Assembly (NCBI GenBank): GCA_003402375.1
Contig: QFXJ01000045.1
Span: forward strand, 169,290 to 233,289
Length of the DNA stretch: 64,000 bases
Direction: 5' to 3'
From: Candidatus Nitrotoga sp. CP45
Lineage (GTDB): Bacteria > Pseudomonadota > Gammaproteobacteria > Burkholderiales > Gallionellaceae
The translations under genes were made by a program, and so were the position numbers. The notes under the pieces are model-generated. The model had not been told where the DNA came from and ran no database searches. It worked only from the letters and a program-made list of their open reading frames with translations. This document shows positions 27,446 through 37,112 of this stretch, piece by piece (position 1 is the first letter of the stretch; the number at the start of each line of letters is the position of its first letter).

Positions 27446-29854
27446 ATGGCAATGCCAGAATTTTTTGAAAAAGATAAAGGTAAAGGTATCCGTGTTATTC
27501 AGCTGATCCGTTGGCTTGACTGGGCATCGGGAAAAGAGTCGGAACACGAGCACTGTGCGATTGTACTGCCCATGATCCAACGTGGCTCAGTCTGGAAACC
27601 TCATCAGGTCATTGACTTGTGGGACACAATATTTCGCGGCATGCCAATTGGGGGGATGATGGCAAGCTACATCAGCGACTCAAAGGTTCAGTTTTTTCGT
27701 CTGCGAGAAAGGGATTTGGTAACCCTACCGGAATGTGGCGGACTATCCTTGATTGACGGTCAGCAGCGCACACTTACTATGCTTTTGGCTTGGCCTGGAG
27801 CAGGTGAGCACATGAACCGCCGCATATGGGTGGACATGGGTGAACCCGATAAGTCTGACCATCTATTGCGCCTACATGTCACAACAGAAAGCCACCCTTT
27901 TGGCTACCAGCGCGGCGGCAATAGTGGTGAGTCCATTGCTCGGCTATCACTGTCAGAACGTCGTAGCGCCGCAGCGACATATGCAGACCGAACAGAAGCT
28001 TTTCAAGCGGCCAATAAAGAACACTCTGACATGCCTGGATTTGTACATGACGCGGACATCGCGCCTTGGCATAGTACGTTTGCTTTGGACTTGCGAAAAT
28101 TAATCGAGATGTATCCTCTCCATGATAGCCAAGCAATTTCAACTTATGTACATCAGGAAATGACAAATGTCCAACAACGGCTTAAGGAGCGAATTAAGAA
28201 GATTTCAGAGGAGAAATCCTACGACGAACCCTTGAGTAAAGGGATAGCCCATCACCTCAGACGTCGGTTGGACGCGATCGAAAATATCCAACAATGCGAT
28301 TTAGAGCGGCGAATTAATACGTTGATTCAAGGGTTAGAACGGTTGTTCTCCCAATATTTTCCCGTCATTGAAGTGACAACCGAAATGATGGGTACCGAGG
28401 CGGATGATGATACCAAAGATCCTCCGTTGGCCGTTTTATTCAAGCGCATTGGGACGGGTGGCACGAATTTGAGCACTGCCGACTATGTGTTCTCGGTCAT
28501 TAAGCACCGTAACCCAAATTGCCATAACATGGTTGAGAAACAATTATCGAACGTAAAGATTGCCTCAATTTTTACGCCAACAACCCTAGTTATGACTGCA
28601 GTACGGATGACAGCTGCTCAACTTGGCTTGGTCGATCATGTGAAGCTAGAGAAATCTCAATTTACACGCCTTCTACGTGGAGACAAAAATACCAAGAGTG
28701 ACGAGTCATCCGGGAACAAATTTTTGGAGGAGTTCAACCAGCAGATTGCCGAAGGAGGTTCTTTCGTCACAGATCTAGCCACGTTACTTACAACTATTTC
28801 CTACCAGAAATCACAGTTTGAAGATACACAAGACGTTGGGCTGCCAAAGCATGCGCTATGTCTCGTACATATACATGCTCTCGAAATAATACTGTATTGG
28901 GTGCAAAAACAGACTAGCAATAGAGAAGTTGCCATCCAAGAAAATCGACATCGGTTGGTACGATTCATCTTGTATTGGAACTTGGCTGTGCTGGACCCAG
29001 CAAAAGCCAGCAGTGTGTGCTTCGAGTTGTTGAAGACGGGTACAGCTGGCATTGATGGGCAATTCCCCGAAATTGAGTTAATTAGCGAGCTGGCAAAGAA
29101 AGAGAGAGAGCTGGCACTACTCATCCGGAAACCCTCATATCTTCAACAAATTCGGCACCTCACCCATTCACCTTCAGATATAGGAGGGTTACGTGATTCG
29201 AAGCGCTTTGTTGTAGCAACAGACCAAGTCAACGAAGCAGAACGCGGCCAATTGCAGCAGGCAGCAAGGCTATACGAACGATGGTGGAACTTGCACGGTG
29301 GATATAGCCATATACTGTTGCTGTGGTTGCAACGGGATTATGTTTTCCAAGCTTTTGAAGAAAAATCTGCCCAACCTGGATTAGGTGATGACACACCGTA
29401 TGACTTTGACCACATTTGTCCACAAAGCCACTGGAGTTGTTGGACGGGGAAAAAAGAAAATAGGCTGATTGATTTTCACGCTGAAACAGGCGATGGAGCA
29501 GACAAACTAGGGCACAACCGTTTAGGAAATAGCATAGGAAACGTGCGCGTGTGGAACAGCAGCCAAAATCGTGGTGACGGCGATGCAGCCCCTTATGTCA
29601 AATTGAAGTTAGGATCAGTAGAAGCAAAATCGATATTGCGCGATAGTGTAGTTTCCATTGGGGCAGTCGATGGTTTCACCGACGAGACCGAAGCGTGGAA
29701 AGATTGCTCATTCGTCAATGGAAATATGCCGAAGGATCCGAAAGATTGGACGAAGGAACGTGCTCTTGCATTTCAAAAGGCAATAGAAAATCGGACATTC
29801 AATTTGTACAAACGCTTTTATGCTGACTTAAGGTTCGCCGAATGGGAATCGTAG
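27446..29854 (+). CDS. GmrSD-like DUF262 + DUF1524/HNH-type protein
   Basis: MIQRGSVWKPHQVIDLWDTIFRGMPIGGMM, SLIDGQQRTLTML; C-terminal YDFDHICPQSHW...NRLGNSIGNVRVWNSSQNR. Confidence 0.85.
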   Translation: MAMPEFFEKDKGKGIRVIQLIRWLDWASGKESEHEHCAIVLPMIQRGSVWKPHQVIDLWDTIFRGMPIGGMMASYISDSKVQFFRLRERDLVTLPECGGLSLIDGQQRTLTMLLAWPGAGEHMNRRIWVDMGEPDKSDHLLRLHVTTESHPFGYQRGGNSGESIARLSLSERRSAAATYADRTEAFQAANKEHSDMPGFVHDADIAPWHSTFALDLRKLIEMYPLHDSQAISTYVHQEMTNVQQRLKERIKKISEEKSYDEPLSKGIAHHLRRRLDAIENIQQCDLERRINTLIQGLERLFSQYFPVIEVTTEMMGTEADDDTKDPPLAVLFKRIGTGGTNLSTADYVFSVIKHRNPNCHNMVEKQLSNVKIASIFTPTTLVMTAVRMTAAQLGLVDHVKLEKSQFTRLLRGDKNTKSDESSGNKFLEEFNQQIAEGGSFVTDLATLLTTISYQKSQFEDTQDVGLPKHALCLVHIHALEIILYWVQKQTSNREVAIQENRHRLVRFILYWNLAVLDPAKASSVCFELLKTGTAGIDGQFPEIELISELAKKERELALLIRKPSYLQQIRHLTHSPSDIGGLRDSKRFVVATDQVNEAERGQLQQAARLYERWWNLHGGYSHILLLWLQRDYVFQAFEEKSAQPGLGDDTPYDFDHICPQSHWSCWTGKKENRLIDFHAETGDGADKLGHNRLGNSIGNVRVWNSSQNRGDGDAAPYVKLKLGSVEAKSILRDSVVSIGAVDGFTDETEAWKDCSFVNGNMPKDPKDWTKERALAFQKAIENRTFNLYKRFYADLRFAEWES

Positions 29855-29923
29855 CGACAGAGATCAGACTGGACCTACCAAAAGGATTCTGCTTCAAAAG
29901 TCCGCATAAATACCATCTTTCCA

Positions 29924-30970
29924 TTGGGTGTTTGTTTTGAACCGGGAATATTGTTTTTTTACGAAGCAGAAGCTGATATTCAAGACCAGGATGCATCCTT
30001 CGTGTGGTCAATACGATGGATTTATTCAGCCATATTGACCTGTACCGGAAATGAGAAAATTCCATTGCAACCCCCACAAGAAAAATTAGTCGTCGCCATC
30101 TCTTCTCGCGCCCTGTTCAACCTCGATGAGAGCCATGCCGTTTTTAACAATGAAGGCATAGAGGCCTATAGCCTCTATCAAGTGGAGCGCGAAGAAATCC
30201 CGCTCGGGCCCGGCGTGGCGTTCAATCTGGTGAAAAAATTGCTGGCGTTGAACGAGCGTGATCTAGCCAACCCGCGCGTTGAGGTTATTTTATTGTCGCG
30301 TAATAGTGCAGACACCGGACTGCGCATCTTCAACTCGATCCAGCGCCATGGCCTGAATATCAGCCGGGCGGCATTTACGCGAGGCGAGAGTACACATCCC
30401 TATATTTCGGCGTTCGGCGCGCAATTGTTTCTTTCAGCCGATCCAAGTGACGTCCGCAAGGCACTGAAAGCGGGATTCGCTGCTGCGACGATTTTGCCCT
30501 CTTCGGCAGCGCCGTTGGCTGAAGTTAATCCCACACAGTTGCGCATTGCCTTCGACGGCGACGCAGTGTTGTTCTCGGATGAGTCCGAGCGCATCTACAG
30601 ACGGGATGGGCTGGATGCTTTTGAAAGCAACGAAATGCTTGCCGCCAAGCAGCCGCTACCCGGTGGTCCGTTCAAAAACTTCCTTGCCATGCTGCACCAG
30701 ATTCAACTCGATTCACCGGGAGATACTTCTCCTATCCGTACCGCGCTCATGACTGCGCGAGGCGCACCCGCCCACGAGCGCGTCATCCGCACGCTACGCG
30801 CTTGGAACATCCGCATTGATGAAGCGCTATTCCTTGGTGGAAAGGATAAAGGCGAATTCCTGAAGGCTTTCGGGGCGGACATTTTCTTTGATGACCAGCA
30901 AAAACACTGCGAATCCGCTCGTCAGCACGTTGCTACGGGGCATGTGCCACATGGGGTGGCGAATGAGTAA
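29924..30970 (+). CDS. 5'-nucleotidase (NT5C1-like)
   Basis: VVAISSRALFNLDESHAVFNNEGIEAY, VILLSRNSADTGLRIFNSIQRHGLNISRAAFTRGE, LRIAFDGDAVLFSDESERI; true start uncertain. Confidence 0.75.
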   Translation: MGVCFEPGILFFYEAEADIQDQDASFVWSIRWIYSAILTCTGNEKIPLQPPQEKLVVAISSRALFNLDESHAVFNNEGIEAYSLYQVEREEIPLGPGVAFNLVKKLLALNERDLANPRVEVILLSRNSADTGLRIFNSIQRHGLNISRAAFTRGESTHPYISAFGAQLFLSADPSDVRKALKAGFAAATILPSSAAPLAEVNPTQLRIAFDGDAVLFSDESERIYRRDGLDAFESNEMLAAKQPLPGGPFKNFLAMLHQIQLDSPGDTSPIRTALMTARGAPAHERVIRTLRAWNIRIDEALFLGGKDKGEFLKAFGADIFFDDQQKHCESARQHVATGHVPHGVANE

Positions 30971-31100
30971 ATTTGCCTTTTATATTGGCGGCTCTGATGC
31001 AGTAACGAAAAGATAATCGAACATGGTGGTCGGCGATATGCGACACATTACGTCGTTCCTGCATGGAAACTATGGGCGTTACCACCAAACGAGAAATATT

Positions 31101-31532
31101 ATGCCGCAATTGATTGAACACATCGACGCCATCGCCCGTCAAAAACAGCGCGATGTACTCTACATCAAATTTTCCGACCCGAAAAACCCGAATGGGGAAA
31201 TCACAAAACAGAATTCCAATTGGGACTGGGAGTCATCGGTAGGTCGGCAGTCGGTCATAGAGTGGTTAAACAGCAACCAAATCAGCTGGCAGCCCTGCGG
31301 TAATGTTGCCGACACCAATTCGATGAGGTCTTACGCTGGGCAAATTTATATCGACGTACCCTTTGAGGAGACGAACCCAGTCTATCAGCAAGTCCTCGGC
31401 TACTTGGAAAATCCCGATGGGAGCACCCGTCGGCCGGGTGTCTGGTTCTTTGCCTTGACACTCCATGCCGCCATGAAAAATGCTCATCATGATGAACCGG
31501 GTTTCTGGGACCGTTGGGCCGAGAATTTTTAA
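31101..31532 (+). CDS. Hypothetical protein (full-length copy of a duplicated family)
   Basis: 143 aa MPQLIEHIDAIARQKQRDVLYIKF...MKNAHHDEPGFWDRWAENF; truncated paralogue at 40629. Confidence 0.65.
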   Translation: MPQLIEHIDAIARQKQRDVLYIKFSDPKNPNGEITKQNSNWDWESSVGRQSVIEWLNSNQISWQPCGNVADTNSMRSYAGQIYIDVPFEETNPVYQQVLGYLENPDGSTRRPGVWFFALTLHAAMKNAHHDEPGFWDRWAENF

Positions 31533-31713
31533 AGCAAGGCACGGATTAACGGATCGGGATAGCCATGGAGTTCATAGGCGTATATTTCTCACCGAAGCAG
31601 ATTTCCAACCCGGTGACATTTTCTCCAAGCCCACACAAGTCGGCGCTCGTGGTTGCCGATTGGATTGAGAAAAACCTACCTATCCGTATCCTTGATCCCA
31701 GTCGGGTAGTTCG

Positions 31714-31956
31714 GTGCTGGGACGCGCGAGAATGTCCTAGGCCGGCCCCGCTAGAATACGCGCCGTGCTCTATATGGCTGCCGTCGTGGGAACACGCTAC
31801 AACCCACACGTCAAAGCTGTTTATGAACGCCTGCTTGCCCGAGGCAAGTCCAAGATGTCCTCCCTCGGTGCCGCAATGCGCAAGCTGGTGCATTTGTGCT
31901 TTGGCGTACTCAAAACTCAACAGCCGTATCAACACGATTATCTGAAAAATGCTTGA
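31714..31956 (+). pseudogene. IS110-family transposase C-terminal remnant
   Basis: VLGRARMS*AGPARIRAVLYMAAVVGTRYNPHVKAVYERLLARGKSKMSSLGAAMRKLVHLCFGVLKTQQPYQHDY with in-frame TAG. Confidence 0.88.
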
Positions 31957-32020
31957 CTTTAAAGACGGAATCTACCGGGCTCGTCCACTTATATCCAGAG
32001 ACCCAATATTTGATTACAGC

Positions 32021-32968
32021 TTAAAATAATTTACGTACTTGATTCAATACCCACTGAGTCTCGGGATCGCTTTCATATAAAGGGTGCCATATTAGATTTA
32101 ACCGAAAACCTGGGAACCCTTTAGGCGGCTCAAGGAGGCAGAGGGGAAAATGGTTCATTAGTTTTGTCGCGATGCGGAATGGAACACTCAGTAGGTAGTC
32201 GCTTCCGCTGACAATTTGTGCAGCTACCCAATAATTTCGCGTCGTTACTGCGATGGATCTTTGTAACCCCTGCTCGGCAAGCCAGGTTTCCACAATATTC
32301 GTACGCAAACCTAAGGGCGATGGATAAACATGACGTAATTCCTCGAATTGTTTGAGGTTTAAATGCTGACGGCCTGCCAACGGGTGGTTCTGGCTGACCA
32401 GACAAACTAGCCGATCACTAATCCAATTTTCAGAGCGCAATCGCTTGGAAATCTTGCTGTAGGTCTCCACGCCAATGATGAAATTGAGCTGACCGGTTTC
32501 CAGTAAAGGCTCGGGGTCCTCCGCTGTTAGCATGTGTACAACAAGCTCAACATTTGGCGCTGACTGGCGTAGGCACGCAGCTAACGCCGGTAGAACGACA
32601 TTCTCACTGTAGTCATTCATACCAATAATGAATCGCGCCCGCGAGGTGTCTGGCTCGAAGGGCTGTGCGGGCTGTATGGTACGAACTACTTGTTTCAGGA
32701 TGGAGCGCACCGGCGCTTCCAAAGCAAGGGCGCGCGGCGTCGGTTGCATCCCCTTGACCCCGCGCACCAGGATGGGGTCATCAAGCATCTCGCGTAATCG
32801 CTTCAGTGCATTACTCATGGCTGACTGACTTAGAAAGACACGCTCAGCAGCCCGAGATACATTTTTCTCTTGCATTAGCACATCAAAAACCAGCAATAAA
32901 TTGAGATCAATCTGACGCAGTGTCGAGTTATTATTTATTTCGTGAATACCTGAATCATTATTATTCAT
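32021..32968 (-). CDS. LysR-family transcriptional regulator
   Basis: LRQIDLNLLLVFDVLMQEKNVSRAAERVFLSQSAMSNALKRLREML. Confidence 0.93.
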   Translation of the reverse strand: MNNNDSGIHEINNNSTLRQIDLNLLLVFDVLMQEKNVSRAAERVFLSQSAMSNALKRLREMLDDPILVRGVKGMQPTPRALALEAPVRSILKQVVRTIQPAQPFEPDTSRARFIIGMNDYSENVVLPALAACLRQSAPNVELVVHMLTAEDPEPLLETGQLNFIIGVETYSKISKRLRSENWISDRLVCLVSQNHPLAGRQHLNLKQFEELRHVYPSPLGLRTNIVETWLAEQGLQRSIAVTTRNYWVAAQIVSGSDYLLSVPFRIATKLMNHFPLCLLEPPKGFPGFRLNLIWHPLYESDPETQWVLNQVRKLF

Positions 32969-33020
32969 TTTACAAATTATAGCAGGGCAATTAAGCTTTC
33001 TCCGTCGAATATTCGATGAT

Positions 33021-33575
33021 ATGAAAAGGAAAAGTAAAATGAAAACAACTCTTGGATTTAGCGTTAAAAAAGGTGTCCGAACTTTAGCAGCCATCACTTT
33101 GTTCAGTGTATTTGGATTCGGTCATTCTGCCCATGCAGAAGATAAACCGACCACTCCAGCTGCAACGCCTCAGCTGACTCTGGAATTGGCCCAGAAAATT
33201 GCGATGTCGACTTTACAACAATGTCGTCAGGATGGCTATGCTGTCAGTGTCGCCGTGGTCGATCGTAGCGGGGTACTTGTTACCCAGATGCGCAACCCAG
33301 CGGCGGGTCCCCATACTATTGGCAGTAGCTTAGGCAAGGCGTTTACATCCGCCAGCATGGGACAACCAACAGCGCGCTTGGCTAACGCTATCGCAGAAAA
33401 CCCCGCACTTAACGGTATGCGTGACATGGACTCCAGAATGGTGATTCTTGCCGGAGGTTTGCCCATTGTCATTGATGGTCAACGCGTCGGCGGCATTGGC
33501 GTAGGTGGCGCACCAGGAGGAAATCTGGATGAAGCCTGCGCGGCGCACGGTCTGCAACAGATCGGCGCCAAATAA
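33021..33575 (+). CDS. GlcG/HbpS family heme-binding-like protein (DUF336)
   Basis: Signal peptide; TLELAQKIAMSTLQQCRQDGYAVSVAVVDRSGVLV...GGLPIVIDGQRVGGIGVGGAPGG. Confidence 0.88.
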   Translation: MKRKSKMKTTLGFSVKKGVRTLAAITLFSVFGFGHSAHAEDKPTTPAATPQLTLELAQKIAMSTLQQCRQDGYAVSVAVVDRSGVLVTQMRNPAAGPHTIGSSLGKAFTSASMGQPTARLANAIAENPALNGMRDMDSRMVILAGGLPIVIDGQRVGGIGVGGAPGGNLDEACAAHGLQQIGAK

Positions 33576-34672
33576 TGCGCGAGCGACAACCAAAGCATAT
33601 GGAATTTGCCCGCCAGGGCTGGTTCCAGAACTTATTGCTCGTCATCGCCTTGAGTTGGACTGGTAGTGTTCATGCCAGCGGCGAGTCCACAACGTCGAAT
33701 TCTGACGTGTTACTTGTCAGCCAATTCAAGGCTCATCACTTAGCTTATGTGGATCCTCAAAAAGGTGTCATCGCGCGGGTAAAAGTAGGGCGTGCCCCAT
33801 ACGGTGTTGCCATTAGCCAGGATGGGCATGCCTATGTTGCTACCGCTGAAGGCGTTGCGGTTGTTGACATCCGTTCGCGTCTGCGTACCGCACTGATAAC
33901 GTACCGAAGTTCATTGACCGGCGTGCAATGGGGTGAATATCGGCAAGGTGGCATGGGCATCGCCGTTTCTTCAGACGGGAAAACGGTGGCCGTGGGCGTC
34001 AATCGCGGCAATCGCGCCGGGCAGTTGGAGATCATCTCGACGCAATCGCAAACCGTCACGGCCAGTGTGCCGATAGGTATTCGACCCTTCCAGGTGTTAT
34101 TCAGCAACGAGGGCGACGAGATTTATAGCATTGACCACGACTCGTATTCAGTGACCGCTTATAATCTGAACGACCGTTCATTGCGGGTCTTTGACGTGGC
34201 ACCGCTCGGCTATGGGGGGTTTGCTAAACCACACTATGCCGCTATTAACGCAAAGGGACATCTCTTGTTGCCGATACAAGGCCGCACTCTACTTCAGTTG
34301 AACCCGAAGACGGGAGAGCAAACAAAAATTCCTCTATCTGCTCAAACCCATCAGCACGGTGTTGCATTGAGCAACGATGCTTCTACGCTATTTGTTGTGG
34401 GTACAGGTCCCGCTGGTGAGGTTAGCGGTGCAGCCGTACTTAGTCGTATTAATCTGCGCGATGGACGGGAAACACATATTCCGCTACAGGTAGACCATGA
34501 ACAAATTGTGCTAAGCGACGATGGCAAGATAGCCTATCTAACTGGCGGAAACAGTTTTACGGAAGGCTGGGATGGTATTAGCGTCATAAATCTTACGAGC
34601 AATAAAATTCGATCCATCCAAGTTGACAAGCAGCCCCTGGGGATCGCGTTATGGAAAAAATACGGCATGTAA
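33575..34672 (+). CDS. YncE-like beta-propeller secreted protein
   Basis: Signal peptide and repeated VKVGRAPYGVAISQDGHAYVAT-type blades; stop/start overlap with upstream gene. Confidence 0.8.
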   Translation: MRERQPKHMEFARQGWFQNLLLVIALSWTGSVHASGESTTSNSDVLLVSQFKAHHLAYVDPQKGVIARVKVGRAPYGVAISQDGHAYVATAEGVAVVDIRSRLRTALITYRSSLTGVQWGEYRQGGMGIAVSSDGKTVAVGVNRGNRAGQLEIISTQSQTVTASVPIGIRPFQVLFSNEGDEIYSIDHDSYSVTAYNLNDRSLRVFDVAPLGYGGFAKPHYAAINAKGHLLLPIQGRTLLQLNPKTGEQTKIPLSAQTHQHGVALSNDASTLFVVGTGPAGEVSGAAVLSRINLRDGRETHIPLQVDHEQIVLSDDGKIAYLTGGNSFTEGWDGISVINLTSNKIRSIQVDKQPLGIALWKKYGM

Positions 34673-34821
34673 ACGTACTGCGGTTGCCTTGAAGTACATG
34701 CTGTAATAATGCACTTTCGGCGGTCTTGATTTGCCCATAAAACACCTCCATTCCGTTAGGGGGAGGTGTTAACTATTTTGGGGGAAGAATAATGTCCGGT
34801 TGATAGAAGAATTAGGCCAGC

Positions 34822-35229
34822 TCACTTAATTTCTATTCCTGCCACACGAGCAAAAGCAGCGTAATCTAATGCTGTATTTTGGTCATGCACAATTCGCCAT
34901 TGACCTTCTTGCAACTGAAACACATAAGTAAGCCAAGTGGTGAAGGGAGCATCATCTGCTTTAGACCGATATTGGTATTTGATGAGAGCCATAGCCATGT
35001 CCTCACCCACCACTTTATGGACAACTGTCCCTTCCCAAATCCAGCTCGGGTCTTTGAACCATTGCTTGTGAAGTTCAATTGTTTCAGATGGGGTGGTGAA
35101 AGCGTGCCCATTTTGAACAATAGTATATAGAGTGTCATTTTTTGTGAGATGTGTCTTAAACGCCTCTATATCTCTGCTGGAAATGGCCGCGAAATGTTTT
35201 TGTAGCGCTGTATCAAAATCTGGCTTCAT
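34822..35229 (-). CDS. SnoaL/NTF2-like (DUF4440-type) protein
   Basis: LQKHFAAISSRDIEAFKTHLTKNDTLYTIVQNGHAF...EGQWRIVHDQNT. Confidence 0.75.
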   Translation of the reverse strand: MKPDFDTALQKHFAAISSRDIEAFKTHLTKNDTLYTIVQNGHAFTTPSETIELHKQWFKDPSWIWEGTVVHKVVGEDMAMALIKYQYRSKADDAPFTTWLTYVFQLQEGQWRIVHDQNTALDYAAFARVAGIEIK

Positions 35230-35250
35230 ACGATATTCCTCAGTCAATTA

Positions 35251-35311
35251 GGGTGGGCACGTCTTTGCCTCGTAGAGGTTCTCGCACCCGGAGGGTGTGC
35301 CCACGCGGGCA
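35251..35311. repeat. REP-like palindrome
   Basis: GGGTGGGCACGTCTTTGCCTCGTAGAGGTTCTCGCACCCGGAGGGTGTGCCCACGCGGGCAG; inverse copy at 39796-39850. Confidence 0.85.
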
Positions 35312-35386
35312 GCGTTAATCATACCCCAGCACCGCACTTTCCACCGCAACAGCCCAATCATGCGTATATACCCTAGCACGCACATA
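35312..35386 (-). pseudogene. RAYT transposase 3'-end fragment
   Basis: Minus-strand YVRARVYTHDWAVAVESAVLGYD* vs intact RAYT C-terminus [23 protein letters not shown]. Confidence 0.88.
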
Positions 35387-35535
35387 AATTAAGTGCCGAC
35401 TATCCGCTGCGCTGATCACCCATCAAGACCGGGTCTCGCGGCGGCTGGCAAAAAGAAGACCATATTCGTACCAGTCGCCAAACCACGCGTGAGTAAAATG
35501 TTAGGCTTCATTTCATGCAGCCTAAACTACCGAGC

Positions 35536-35564
35536 TTGACAAAATATATGACCGGTCGTATTCT
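35536..35564 (+). promoter_or_regulatory. Sigma70-type promoter with palindromic TetR operator in spacer
   Basis: TTGACA (35536-35541), 17-bp spacer containing ATGACCGGTCGTAT, TATTCT (35559-35564). Confidence 0.7.
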
Positions 35565-35575
35565 TAGCATCAATT

Positions 35576-36163
35576 ATGATTAACAAATTATCTAAACGCA
35601 CACAACTGCTCGACCAAGGCGTCTATCTATTGATGAACCAGGGCTACCATGCAACAGGTATTAATGAAATTGTAAACGCCGTACATGTACCTAAAGGTTC
35701 TTTTTATAGCTACTTTGATAGTAAAGAGAATTTTGCTGCTGAAGCCATTAGCCATTATATCGAACCGTTTATCGAGCTATTAACGAGACACCTACAACAC
35801 TCACAAGTTGACCCACTCAGTGCTTTAAAAAATTACTATGCAGAGCTTATTGTTGAAGTGGAAAATAATGGATACAAAGGGGGATGTTTATTAGGCAACC
35901 TGATGGGTGAAATTGGTGATACCAGTGAGCTGTGTAATCAAGCGCTAAAGTGTGCTGTTGAACGCTACAAATTGTTGCAATATAAGGCATTACTGCAAGC
36001 ACAAAAAGAAGGTACAGTACGCACTGATAAGAGTGCCGAAATTATGGCTAACTTATTGGTAAATAACTGGCAAGGCGCGTTGTTACGGATGAAAATTGAA
36101 CAGTCCGTGCAGCCTTTGCAAGAGTTTTGCGATACGTTACTGAATGATTATTTTGTTGCCTAG
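35576..36163 (+). CDS. TetR-family transcriptional regulator
   Basis: LLDQGVYLLMNQGYHATGINEIVNAVHVPKGSFYSYFDSKENFAAEAI. Confidence 0.93.
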   Translation: MINKLSKRTQLLDQGVYLLMNQGYHATGINEIVNAVHVPKGSFYSYFDSKENFAAEAISHYIEPFIELLTRHLQHSQVDPLSALKNYYAELIVEVENNGYKGGCLLGNLMGEIGDTSELCNQALKCAVERYKLLQYKALLQAQKEGTVRTDKSAEIMANLLVNNWQGALLRMKIEQSVQPLQEFCDTLLNDYFVA

Positions 36164-36510
36164 TTGACTGTAAATTAGAAACAAGGCCGGACGACACAAC
36201 TGCCGGTTGTTTGGGTCTTTTTTATGACTAACTACAAGACCGACCGACATATATTAACCATGGATTTTGATATGGGGAAGAAAAACTTTAATGTATTTTA
36301 TTAACAAGCGAAACCGCAAATACACGAAATAGATGCATTAAATATTAAATCTCTAATGGTAGCATTCCAGCCTGGAAAGCTGCTGAATTATCAGTGAAAA
36401 TTTCACCAACCAGACATAAGTATTAATTATTTAAAATAACCGTTTAACAAAAAATTTTAAAGCGATATGGCCATGATGGTCCATATCTTTTTTTTAACAA
36501 CCAGTAAAAG

Positions 36511-36524
36511 ATGACTGGTCATAT
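36511..36524. promoter_or_regulatory. Second putative TetR operator
   Basis: ATGACTGGTCATAT, near match to ATGACCGGTCGTAT at 35548-35561. Confidence 0.6.
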
Positions 36525-36542
36525 AACAACATAGGAGACAAT

Positions 36543-36827
36543 TTGCCTAAATATATTATTGAACGAGAAATCCCAAACGCAGGCCAATTAGCCGCAGCAG
36601 AGTTGCAACAAATATCACAAAAATCCTGCTGTATTCTGAATGAAATGGGGCCGCAAATTCAGTGGGTGGAAAGTTATGTAACAGACGACAAAATCTATTG
36701 CATTTATATTGCACCCGATAAACAAAGTATTAAAACACATGCAGAACGTGGTGAATTTCCGGCAAATTCTATTGCTGAAGTAATAACCATGATTAATCCA
36801 ACAACAGCTGAACATGGCAGGGGTTAA
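36543..36827 (+). CDS. DUF4242 domain protein
   Basis: MPKYIIEREIPNAGQLAAAELQQISQKSC...QIQWVESYVTDDKIYCIYIAP; TTG start. Confidence 0.85.
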   Translation: MPKYIIEREIPNAGQLAAAELQQISQKSCCILNEMGPQIQWVESYVTDDKIYCIYIAPDKQSIKTHAERGEFPANSIAEVITMINPTTAEHGRG

Positions 36828-36832
36828 ACATC

Positions 36833-37012
36833 ATGAAAATACAATGGGATAAACAAAGATGCTCTCACTCTGGCAACTGTGTTAAATCATTGCCCGAGGT
36901 ATTTAAAATTTTAGACGGGCAATTTGTTATCGAGCCTGATAAAGCGGCTTACGATGAAGTCATTAAAGTTGTAAATCAATGTCCTTCAGGCGCACTTAAA
37001 TGTATCGATTGA
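36833..37012 (+). CDS. 59-aa mono-cluster Fe-S (YjdI/Fer4_19-like) protein, absent from ORF track
   Basis: Manual translation MKIQWDKQRCSHSGNCVKSLPEVFKILDGQFVIEPDKAAYDEVIKVVNQCPSGALKCID. Confidence 0.85.
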   Translation: MKIQWDKQRCSHSGNCVKSLPEVFKILDGQFVIEPDKAAYDEVIKVVNQCPSGALKCID

Positions 37013-37112
37013 CTAATTAAAATGAGTCTTCTTGTACTTAGCTCTGTATCTTTATGATTAATATGCTTCTGAGAGTTGATTGTTTAATTAATAACCTATT
37101 AAAGGAGTCATT

